Below are positions 1 to 5,940 of a DNA stretch of 7,218 nucleotides, in pieces (position 1 is the stretch's first letter; each line of letters starts with the position of its first letter). The position numbers and the translations under genes were made by a program. The notes below the pieces were generated by a model. It had not been told where the DNA came from and ran no database searches. It saw only the letters and a program-made list of their open reading frames with translations. Where the stretch lies: contig DAOWLV010000155.1 in the NCBI GenBank assembly GCA_030643455.1, forward strand, positions 1-7,218, given 5' to 3'. The DNA is from Candidatus Krumholzibacteriia bacterium (GTDB taxonomy: Bacteria > Krumholzibacteriota > Krumholzibacteriia > LZORAL124-64-63).

Positions 1-1053
1 ATCATCACCGCCGCGGCGGCCTCGATCGGGCTTTCCACCTCGGCCACCCTCCAGATGGTCGAGGCGGCCACGCTGGGACTGAAGCCTTCGGTCATCTGGC
101 TGCACTTCCAGGAGTGCACGGGCTGCACAGAGTCCCTGTTGAGGACCGCGCATCCCGAACTGGCCTCACTCATCCTCGACCTGATCTCACTGGATTACCA
201 CGAAACGCTCGCCGCGGCGGCGGGCAACCAGATCGAAAAATCGCTGCACGACACCATGGCCGCCAACAAGGGCAAATACGTGCTGGTGGTGGAGGGTTCC
301 ATCCCCGAGAAGGACGGCGGCATCTACTGCCAGATCGCCGGCCGCACGGCGCTGGACATCCTGAACGAGGTGGCGGACGACGCGGCGGCCATCATCGCTA
401 TCGGCTCCTGCGCGTCGTTCGGGGGGCTTCCCGCCTCCGGGCCCAATCCCACCGGGGCCACCGGGGCGCCCATGATCCTCAAGGACAAGACCGTGGTCAC
501 GATTCCGGGCTGTCCGGCGAACCCCTACAACTTCCTGGGAGTGGTGCTGCAGTTCGTGACGCTTGGTTCGCTGCCTGCCCTGGACGAAAAGGGACGGCCG
601 CTGTTCGCCTACGCGCGCACCATCCACGAGGACTGTCCCCGCAGGGCCCACTTCGACGCCGGACGTTTCGTCGAGCAGTTTGGGGACGAGGGCCATCGTC
701 TGGGCTATTGCCTGTACCGGATGGGCTGCAAGGGTCCCGCCACACACGCCAACTGTTCCATCAAGCACTTCTGTGAGGTTCCGGGGGCCTGGCCCATCGG
801 CATCGGGCACCCCTGTGTGGGATGCACCGAGAAGGAACTGGCCTTCCAGGTGCCGATCCACACCACGGTCGATATCGAGCGGCCGACACCACCGGACACC
901 TACCCGCCGATCCACGCCGAACACGGCGGACCCGGCCCGGTGGCTACCGCCGTCGGTGGAGCCGTGGTGGGTGTTGCCCTGGGCGCGGCATGGAAGCAGT
1001 CGAAAAAGCTGGATGCCGAAGCGCCGGACTCCACCGAGAAAAAGGAGGAGTAG
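1..1053 (+). CDS. hybO: [NiFe] hydrogenase small subunit, Hyb-type, 5'-partial
   Basis: Electron-transfer subunit of a periplasm-facing, membrane-bound [NiFe] uptake hydrogenase. The frame is open to the window's left edge. The first ~18 codons (IITAAAASIGLSTSATLQ) are the hydrophobic core of a signal peptide, so the true start and the Tat RRxFLK motif lie upstream; the ATG at 55 is internal. Numbered from that Met: proximal [4Fe-4S] ligands C21 and C24 (ECTGCTES), C119 and C153; distal cluster H191, C194, C219 and C225; medial [3Fe-4S] C234, C254 and C257 (GHPCVGC). The proximal site has Gly at 23 and 124, where oxygen-tolerant enzymes carry extra Cys, so a standard oxygen-sensitive enzyme is inferred. 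A hydrophobic segment near residues 294-313 (PVATAVGGAVVGVALGAAW) is a C-terminal membrane anchor as in HybO, followed by a charged tail. An additional Cys, C240, sits near the medial cluster. hybA starts 3 bases after the stop. The assignment is secure; the hybO name rests on synteny. Confidence 0.96.
   Translation: MITAAAASIGLSTSATLQMVEAATLGLKPSVIWLHFQECTGCTESLLRTAHPELASLILDLISLDYHETLAAAAGNQIEKSLHDTMAANKGKYVLVVEGSIPEKDGGIYCQIAGRTALDILNEVADDAAAIIAIGSCASFGGLPASGPNPTGATGAPMILKDKTVVTIPGCPANPYNFLGVVLQFVTLGSLPALDEKGRPLFAYARTIHEDCPRRAHFDAGRFVEQFGDEGHRLGYCLYRMGCKGPATHANCSIKHFCEVPGAWPIGIGHPCVGCTEKELAFQVPIHTTVDIERPTPPDTYPPIHAEHGGPGPVATAVGGAVVGVALGAAWKQSKKLDAEAPDSTEKKEE
1042..1050 (+). promoter_or_regulatory. 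Ribosome binding site of hybA
   Basis: AAGGAGGAG is a near-perfect Shine-Dalgarno sequence inside the last codons of the small subunit, 6 bases before the ATG at 1057. It fixes the hybA start and implies coupled translation. Confidence 0.8.
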
Positions 1054-1056
1054 CTG

Positions 1057-1929
1057 ATGGATAGAACCAGACGCTCTTTCCTCAAAGGTTTGGCCTACGC
1101 GGGAGGCACCGCCGCAGTCAGCGCGGTGCCCGCGGTCGCCAGCGAAAAACGGCAGGCGCCGGACGACGCGGTGGGGATGTTGTACGACACCACCCGCTGC
1201 ATAGGTTGCAAGGCCTGCGTGGTGGCCTGCCACGAAGCCAACGATCTGCCGCCGGACACCCGGGGCAACCCGCTTCACGACGCTCCCCAGTCCCTGAACG
1301 ACCGCACCAAGAACATCATCAAGCTCTACAAGGAAGAGGGCCGCCGGTCGTACATGAAACAGCAGTGCATGCACTGCATCGATCCCGCCTGTGTGGGAGC
1401 CTGCATGATCGGCGCCCTGCAGAAACGGGAGTACGGTATCGTCACCTGGGAAAGCAGCCGCTGCATCGGCTGCCGCTATTGCCAGGTGGCCTGCCCCTAC
1501 AACGTTCCCAAGTTCGAGTGGGAAGAGGCCAATCCGCGGATCATCAAATGCGAGCTGTGCAACCACCGGTTGGCCGAGGGCAAGGAACCTGCCTGCTGCG
1601 AGGTCTGCCCGCGCGACGCGGTGATCTACGGCAAGTACGACGACCTGCTCGCCGAGGCCAAAAAACGCCTGGCCGACCATCCCGGCCGTTACGTGGACAA
1701 GATCTACGGAGAACACGACGGCGGCGGCACCCAGGTGCTCTATCTCTCCCACGTGCCGTTCGAAAAACTGGGTCTGCCCGAACTGGGCGACGAAGGGGTG
1801 CCCAAGCTGAACCGCACGATCCAGCACGGCGTCTACAAGGGTATGATCGCCCCGGCGGCCCTGTACGTGGCGATGGGCGCGGTCATGCTGCGCAACCGGC
1901 GCAAGGACGACAAGGGGGGTGAATCATGA
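1057..1929 (+). CDS. hybA: Hydrogenase iron-sulfur electron-transfer protein HybA (four [4Fe-4S] clusters, Tat-exported)
   Basis: Relays electrons from the hydrogenase dimer to the membrane subunit HybB. The 290-residue protein begins with a Tat signal: RRSFLK at residues 5-10, a hydrophobic stretch, and a likely cleavage after AVA (26-28). The ferredoxin-like body has four cysteine groups: C48/51/54/58 (CIGCKACVVAC), C104/107/112/116 (CMHCIDPACVGAC), C136/139/142/146 (CIGCRYCQVAC) and C165/168/180/184, consistent with four [4Fe-4S] clusters as in the DmsB/HybA family. C181 is an extra cysteine adjacent to C180. A hydrophobic segment at about 263-277 followed by RNRRK suggests a C-terminal membrane anchor, as in E. 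coli HybA, which is somewhat longer. The ATG at 1057 is supported by a strong ribosome binding site and the correctly placed Tat motif. The stop overlaps the hybB start by 4 bases (ATGA). The family is certain; the specific name follows from gene order. Confidence 0.94.
   Translation: MDRTRRSFLKGLAYAGGTAAVSAVPAVASEKRQAPDDAVGMLYDTTRCIGCKACVVACHEANDLPPDTRGNPLHDAPQSLNDRTKNIIKLYKEEGRRSYMKQQCMHCIDPACVGACMIGALQKREYGIVTWESSRCIGCRYCQVACPYNVPKFEWEEANPRIIKCELCNHRLAEGKEPACCEVCPRDAVIYGKYDDLLAEAKKRLADHPGRYVDKIYGEHDGGGTQVLYLSHVPFEKLGLPELGDEGVPKLNRTIQHGVYKGMIAPAALYVAMGAVMLRNRRKDDKGGES
1912..1919 (+). promoter_or_regulatory. Ribosome binding site of hybB
   Basis: AAGGGGGG lies in the 3' end of hybA, 6 bases before the overlapping ATG at 1926. 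The ATGA stop/start overlap suggests translational coupling of hybA and hybB. Confidence 0.6.
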
Positions 1930-3116
1930 GTGAACACAAGGCAACCCCCGTCGGCGGCTCCCTGATGACCCCGACCACCTGGACCCTGCTGGTCATTTTC
2001 CTGATCGGCGCGGCCCTGACCGCATGGCGATTCACCGTCGGCCTGGGTCCGTCGACCGGCCTGAGCGACGGTTATCCCTGGGGCCTGTGGATCGCCTTCG
2101 ACGTGGTCACCGGAACGGCCTTGGCCTGCGGTGGTTACGCGGTGGCGCTGCTGGTCTACATCTTCAACAAGGGCAAGTATCACCCGTTGGTGCGGCCCGC
2201 CCTGCTGACCAGCGCCCTGGGCTACACCGTGGCCGCCATCGGCATCATCATCGATGTCGGCCGGCCCTGGTTCATCTGGCGTATTCCCATCTCGGTGGGC
2301 AAGTGGAACCTCGATTCGGCCCTCCTGGAAGTGGCGCTCTGCGTCATGGCCTACGTGATGGTGCTGTGGATCGAGCTTTCCCCGGCCTTCCTGGAAAAAT
2401 GGCAGGACAGCGGCCACACCGGCCTGGCGAGTTTTTCGCGCGGGCTGTCGAAGTTCATGGACAAGGCGCTTATCTGGCTCATCGCTTTGGGCATGCTGCT
2501 GCCGACCATGCACCAGTCATCACTTGGTTCGGTGATCATGCTGGCCGGCCCGCGGCTGCACGCCCTTTGGCACACACCGTGGCTGCCGTTCCTGTACCTC
2601 GTGTCCTGCATCGCCATGGGTTACGCCGTGGTGGTGATGGAATCGACCCTGTCGAGCCGCGCCTTCGGCCGACAACGGGAGGACAAGATGCTGGCCTCCC
2701 TGTCGGGAGTGACTTCGGGCATTCTATTCCTGTTCGTGGCGGTGCGCTTCGTGGACCTGTTTTTGCGCGGACGCGGTCCGTTGCTGTTCAGCGAAGGTTA
2801 TTACAGCGTGATGTTCTGGCTGGAGACGATCCTGTTCCTCGTGCCGGCGGTCATGCTGGCCGGAAGCCGGGGCCGAGCCCGCATCGGGACCATGTTCCGC
2901 GCCTCGGTGATGATTGCCCTGGCCGGTTCCCTGTACCGGTTCGACTCGTACCTGGTGGCCTTCAACCCCGGTCCGGGCTGGTCGTATTTCCCCTCGGTTC
3001 CCGAAGTCGTAATCACCCTCGGGCTGGTGGCGATGGAGATCATGGTCTTCATCATGCTGGTCAAGAGTTTCCCGATTCTCAGCGGTACCTCGCCCATGCC
3101 GGCGCATAGAAAGTAG
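1926..3116 (+). CDS. hybB: Hydrogenase membrane subunit HybB (NrfD/PsrC family)
   Basis: Integral membrane subunit that takes electrons from HybA and reduces the quinone pool. It has 396 residues, close to E. coli HybB. Hydrophobic stretches at about 17-36, 53-80, 92-112, 131-152, 180-196, 218-240, 259-280, 293-313, 324-345 and 359-381 fit ten membrane helices, the HybB arrangement. Family-like features include the SDGYPWGLWIAFDV stretch (47-60), the IIIDVGRPWFIWRIP stretch (107-121) and MHQSSLGS (195-202), a conserved loop of NrfD-type proteins. Together with HybA and the small-subunit anchor it places the active dimer on the outer face of the inner membrane. Start choice: ATG at 1926, overlapping the hybA stop, with a G-rich ribosome binding site. 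The family also serves polysulfide, nitrite and DMSO reductases; the gene neighbours decide for hydrogenase. Confidence 0.94.
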   Translation: MSEHKATPVGGSLMTPTTWTLLVIFLIGAALTAWRFTVGLGPSTGLSDGYPWGLWIAFDVVTGTALACGGYAVALLVYIFNKGKYHPLVRPALLTSALGYTVAAIGIIIDVGRPWFIWRIPISVGKWNLDSALLEVALCVMAYVMVLWIELSPAFLEKWQDSGHTGLASFSRGLSKFMDKALIWLIALGMLLPTMHQSSLGSVIMLAGPRLHALWHTPWLPFLYLVSCIAMGYAVVVMESTLSSRAFGRQREDKMLASLSGVTSGILFLFVAVRFVDLFLRGRGPLLFSEGYYSVMFWLETILFLVPAVMLAGSRGRARIGTMFRASVMIALAGSLYRFDSYLVAFNPGPGWSYFPSVPEVVITLGLVAMEIMVFIMLVKSFPILSGTSPMPAHRK

Positions 3117-3125
3117 AGAGAGAAC

Positions 3126-4823
3126 ATGAGCAAGAGAATCGTCGTAGATCCCATCACGCGCATCGAGGGCCATCTTCGCATCGACGTCGAAGTCGACGGC
3201 GGCAAGGTGACCAAGGCCTGGTCGTCGGGCCAGATGTGGCGGGGTATTGAAAATATCCTCATCGGTCGCGATCCACGCGAAGCCTGGCTGTTCACCCAGC
3301 GGTTCTGCGGGGTGTGCACCACCGTGCACGCGATCGCCTCGGTCCGGGCGGTGGAAAACGCCGTCCAGGTGGAAATTCCCCTCAATGCCCAGCTGATCAG
3401 AAACCTGATCCTGGCGGCCCATGCCATGCACGATCACATCGTGCACTTCTTCCACCTGTCGGCCCTGGACTGGGTGGATGTGGTGTCGGCGCTCGATGCC
3501 GATCCCAAGGCCACCGCCAAGCTGGCCCAGTCGCTCAGCCCCTGGCCGCGCAACAGCATCCAGGAGTTGACGGCGGTCAAGGACAGGCTGGGCGGTTTCG
3601 TGGCGCGGGGTCAGCTCGGTATCTTCGCCAACGGGTACTGGGGTCACGAGGCCATGAAGCTGCCGCCGGAGGTGAACCTGCTTGGGGTCCACCACTATCT
3701 GCAGGCCCTGGACTATCAGCGCAAGGCCAACCAGGTCGTGGCGATACTCGGCGGCAAGACGCCGAATATCCAGAACCTGGCCGTCGGCGGAGTGGCCAAC
3801 GCCATCAATCTGGACAACCAGTCGACCATCAACATGACGACCCTTTTCAACATCAAGAACCTGCTGGACGAGATGACGGACTTCGTCAAGAACGTCTACC
3901 TGACCGATGTCTGCGCCATCGGGGCGATGTATCCCGATTGGCTGGGCTACGGAGCGGGAGTCGTCAACTACCTGGCGGTGCCGGACCTGCCCACCGACGC
4001 GGCGGGCACGAAGTTCGACCTGCCCGGCGGAACGATCATGGACGGCGACCTGGGCACGTACAAGGCGATCACCAGCTTCGAGGACAAGTACTTCGCCGAC
4101 AACATTGTCGAGGGAATTTCCCACTCGTGGTACGAGGGCGACAGGGAACTCCATCCCTATGAAGGAACGACTATCCCGAAGTACACCGAGTTCCAGGATG
4201 ACGGCAAGTACTCCTGGATCAAGTCGCCCCGGTTCCAGGACCGGGTGATGCAGGTCGGACCGTTGGCCCAGGTGCTGGTGGGCGCGGTCAGCGGCCACGA
4301 ACCAACAGCGCGGTGGCTCAAGTTTGCCACCGATCTGGCGGGCAGTGTGGCCGGCATTCCGATCAAGACCGAAATGCTGCACTCGACCCTTGGCCGCCAC
4401 CTGGCCAGGGCCGTGCGCACCGCGGTGATCTGCGAGAAGGCCCAGGAGCACTGGAAGCTGCTGGTGGACAACATCGCCTCGGGCGATACGGACACCTTCA
4501 ACGAGCCGACCTTCAGCGGGCTGCAGATGGGTTACGGTTTCCACGAGGCGCCGCGCGGCACGCTGTCGCACTTCGTGGTGATCGAAAACGGCAAGATCAA
4601 GAACTACCAGGCCGTCGTGCCTTCGACCTGGAACGCCGGGCCGCGGGATGCCAAGAACCGGCCGGGTCCCTACGAGGCCTCCCTGGTGGGTAATCCGATC
4701 GCGGATCCGGAACGGCCGCTCGAGGTGTTGCGCACCATTCATTCCTTCGATCCCTGCATTGCCTGTGCGGTTCATACTCTGGATGTTGAAGGGAACGAAA
4801 TCGGGTCCGTAAGAACGCTATAA
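3126..4823 (+). CDS. hybC: [NiFe] hydrogenase large (catalytic) subunit
   Basis: Carries the Ni-Fe(CN)2CO centre that splits or makes H2. It has 565 residues, essentially the length of E. coli HybC. The N-terminal motif RIEGHLR holds E14, the family's proton-transfer glutamate. The L1 motif RFCGVCTTVH gives NiFe ligands C61 and C64. Near the C-terminus, APRGTLSH and VVPSTWNAGPRDA are conserved active-site surroundings. The L2 motif DPCIACAVH supplies C544 and C547. The 15 residues after H550 (TLDVEGNEIGSVRTL) are the expected propeptide removed by the HybD-type protease encoded just downstream. There is no selenocysteine codon; both ligand pairs are Cys. There is no signal peptide, as expected, since it is exported with the small subunit. 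A weak purine-rich ribosome site (AGAGAGA, 3117-3123) precedes the ATG, 9 bases after hybB. The gene ends just before a large inverted repeat. Confidence 0.97.
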   Translation: MSKRIVVDPITRIEGHLRIDVEVDGGKVTKAWSSGQMWRGIENILIGRDPREAWLFTQRFCGVCTTVHAIASVRAVENAVQVEIPLNAQLIRNLILAAHAMHDHIVHFFHLSALDWVDVVSALDADPKATAKLAQSLSPWPRNSIQELTAVKDRLGGFVARGQLGIFANGYWGHEAMKLPPEVNLLGVHHYLQALDYQRKANQVVAILGGKTPNIQNLAVGGVANAINLDNQSTINMTTLFNIKNLLDEMTDFVKNVYLTDVCAIGAMYPDWLGYGAGVVNYLAVPDLPTDAAGTKFDLPGGTIMDGDLGTYKAITSFEDKYFADNIVEGISHSWYEGDRELHPYEGTTIPKYTEFQDDGKYSWIKSPRFQDRVMQVGPLAQVLVGAVSGHEPTARWLKFATDLAGSVAGIPIKTEMLHSTLGRHLARAVRTAVICEKAQEHWKLLVDNIASGDTDTFNEPTFSGLQMGYGFHEAPRGTLSHFVVIENGKIKNYQAVVPSTWNAGPRDAKNRPGPYEASLVGNPIADPERPLEVLRTIHSFDPCIACAVHTLDVEGNEIGSVRTL

Positions 4824-4832
4824 GGGACGGAA

Positions 4833-4934
4833 GGGCCAGAATAGCACATGCACATGCACATGCGGCGCGATGTCCTCAGCCTTCGGCCTGCGGATTACGC
4901 GCCGCATGCGCATGTGCATGTGCTATCCTGGCCC
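4833..4934. repeat. Large imperfect inverted repeat (36-37 bp arms, 28-30 nt centre)
   Basis: The arm at 4833-4868 (starts GGGCCAGAATAGCACATGCA) is the reverse complement of 4899-4934 (ends CATGTGCTATCCTGGCCC) at 34 of 36 positions; 4869/4898 adds one more pair. Both mismatches are A opposite C. The 28-base centre can itself fold into an imperfect hairpin capped by a C(UUCG)G tetraloop (around 4882-4887), so as RNA this would be one almost continuous long stem-loop. It fills most of the 144-base gap between the large-subunit gene and the protease gene. No T-tract follows the right arm, so it is not a classic intrinsic terminator. No target-site duplication is evident at its borders. Possible roles are transcript processing or 3'-end stabilisation that lets the structural genes outlast hybD, partial termination, or a non-coding dispersed palindromic element (REP/MITE-like). 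The structure is certain; the function is unknown. Confidence 0.95.
4845..4862 (+). repeat. Three tandem copies of CACATG
   Basis: CACATG occurs three times without interruption in the left arm of the palindrome. The right arm has the degenerate complement (CATGCG, CATGTG, CATGTG). Both arms are strictly alternating purine-pyrimidine over about 20 bases (4844-4864 and 4904-4923). Confidence 0.9.
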
Positions 4935-4956
4935 AGCCCCCACCCATACCATACTT

Positions 4957-4962
4957 AAGGAG
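4957..4962 (+). promoter_or_regulatory. Ribosome binding site deciding the TTG start of hybD
   Basis: AAGGAG lies 5 bases before the TTG at 4968. The first in-frame ATG would be codon 21, after the conserved GLGN motif, so the TTG with this Shine-Dalgarno is the credible start. Confidence 0.75.
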
Positions 4963-4967
4963 CAGAT

Positions 4968-5516
4968 TTGAACCCTGACAACAATCTTACAGCATCAGTA
5001 GGGGTGTTTGGGCTTGGGAACGTTCTCATGGGGGACGATGCGCTTGGGCCCACGGTGATCGCCCATTTGCTGGCGGGATTCGATTTCCCGCCGGAAGTGC
5101 ACGTGGAGGATTTGGGGCCGCCGGGGTTGGATCTGCATCCCCATCTGGCGGATCTGGATGCCTTGATCTTGATCGACGTGGTCAAGGCGAAAGGGGAGCC
5201 CGGCGAGTTGCGGCTGTACAGCAAGGAAGAGATCCTGCAGCATGCTCCAGGGCCCCGGGTCAGTCCTCACGACCCCGGGGTGAAGGAATCCCTGCTGGCT
5301 CTCCAGTTCGCCGGAAACGATCCTGAAGAAATCCTGTTGGTGGGAGTCATCCCGGACCGGATCGACTACGAAATCGGTCTGTCGCCACGGATCCGGGAGG
5401 CCTTGCCGGCCGTCGAGAAAGCTGTTCTGGAGGGGTTATCCCGCTTTGGCCGGCAAGCGACCGTTCGCGAGCCACGCCTTTCGGCGGATATCTGGTGGGA
5501 GAATGAGGGTCGATAG
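4968..5516 (+). CDS. hybD: Hydrogenase maturation endopeptidase, HybD type (peptidase M52)
   Basis: Nickel-dependent checkpoint protease that removes the C-terminal propeptide of the large subunit once the NiFe centre is assembled; it acts in the cytoplasm. The 182-residue protein opens with VGVFGLGNVLMGDDALG (11-27), the signature GxGNxLxxDDxxG of the M52 family. D24, D70 (LILIDVV) and H101 (SPHDPGVKESL) align with the three nickel-binding residues of E. coli HybD (E16, D62, H93). The length is slightly above the usual ~160, owing to a C-terminal tail past residue 160 that is less family-like. Translation starts at TTG with a strong AAGGAG. The gene lies 144 bases after hybC, separated by the long inverted repeat, so it may be expressed at a lower level than the structural subunits; that is inference. 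The following gene starts 12 bases after its stop. Confidence 0.93.
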   Translation: MNPDNNLTASVGVFGLGNVLMGDDALGPTVIAHLLAGFDFPPEVHVEDLGPPGLDLHPHLADLDALILIDVVKAKGEPGELRLYSKEEILQHAPGPRVSPHDPGVKESLLALQFAGNDPEEILLVGVIPDRIDYEIGLSPRIREALPAVEKAVLEGLSRFGRQATVREPRLSADIWWENEGR

Positions 5517-5528
5517 GGGGGAGAACGC

Positions 5529-5921
5529 ATGAACAGAAATATTCCGTGGCAGCGCCTTGAAGCCGTGGGTGTCGGCCTGGTGGTTATGCACAGCCTGTTG
5601 GTGGGAATCCTGCTGATTTTCCTGACGGGCTGGACCCTGAAATTCGCGGGTTTCGATCACTCGATCAATTTCTTCTTTCCCCGCCAGAGCGGGGCGTTCC
5701 ACATCGTCATCGCCATCGGCTACGCGCTTGAGTACCGCCGTTCCCGCGGAATCACCCTCATTTTCCTGGCGAAGTTCACCGCCGTGGTCTTCCTGCTGAT
5801 GCTGAGTTCATGGAACGAGGCGTGGTCGGTGCCCTTCTCCGGCATCACCGATGGACTGATGCTGGTAGGGATGGCTTTTCTACACGGACAAGCGGGCAGA
5901 AGCCGGGTGGAAGATCTGTAA
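5529..5921 (+). CDS. Small membrane protein of unknown function, hydrogenase operon-linked
   Basis: I do not recognise this 130-residue protein. It has four likely membrane helices at about 13-35, 54-68, 75-92 and 103-119. A polar loop after the first helix contains FDHSINFFFPRQSGAFH, and a short basic loop EYRRSRG (68-74) sits between helices two and three, suggesting that loop faces the cytoplasm. There is no signal peptide and no cysteine, so it is unlikely to be a Fe-S protein. His residues at 21, 44, 58 and 119 exist, but a haem-binding pattern cannot be argued. The size and fold layout recall small DoxX-like four-helix membrane proteins, but I cannot assign a family. The ATG at 5529 follows a GGGGGAGAA ribosome site and lies 12 bases after hybD, so it is probably cotranscribed and may help hydrogenase assembly or quinone contact; that is a guess from position only. 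Confidence 0.82.
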   Translation: MNRNIPWQRLEAVGVGLVVMHSLLVGILLIFLTGWTLKFAGFDHSINFFFPRQSGAFHIVIAIGYALEYRRSRGITLIFLAKFTAVVFLLMLSSWNEAWSVPFSGITDGLMLVGMAFLHGQAGRSRVEDL

Positions 5922-5940
5922 TCCGTATCAACCCTGCTTC
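5899..5940. terminator. Candidate hairpin across the convergent gene junction
   Basis: GAAGCCGGGT (5899-5908) can pair with ACCCTGCTTC (5931-5940) at 9 of 10 positions. The 22-base loop contains both convergent stop codons. Neither strand shows a T-tract after the stem, so a bidirectional intrinsic terminator is possible but weakly supported; it could equally be a 3'-end stabilising hairpin or chance. Confidence 0.35.

Noticed and set aside
187..1827. Very long minus-strand open frame opposite the small subunit and HybA genes
   Set aside because: The plus strand encodes clear, motif-complete proteins here. The antisense frame has a Gly/Ala/Val/His/Arg-rich low-information composition typical of GC-rich shadow frames and shows no recognisable domain.
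2724..4775. Minus-strand open frame of nearly 700 codons opposite hybB and hybC
   Set aside because: Same reasoning: the plus-strand large subunit is unambiguous, and the antisense product looks like a codon-bias artefact.
4845..4862. CRISPR array
   Set aside because: The units are only six bases, contiguous and without spacers.
4833..4934. Classic intrinsic terminator
   Set aside because: The stem is far longer than usual and the sequence after it (AGCCCCCACCCATACC) has no T-tract on the plus strand; the upstream flank gives none on the minus strand either.
4824..4940. Insertion sequence remnant with target-site duplication
   Set aside because: The flanking bases (ACGGAA before, AGCCCC after) do not repeat, and no transposase fragment is present. 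A non-autonomous element cannot be excluded but is not shown.
4935..4967. Separate promoter for hybD
   Set aside because: There are only 33 bases between the palindrome and the TTG, and no credible -35/-10 pair can be placed there.
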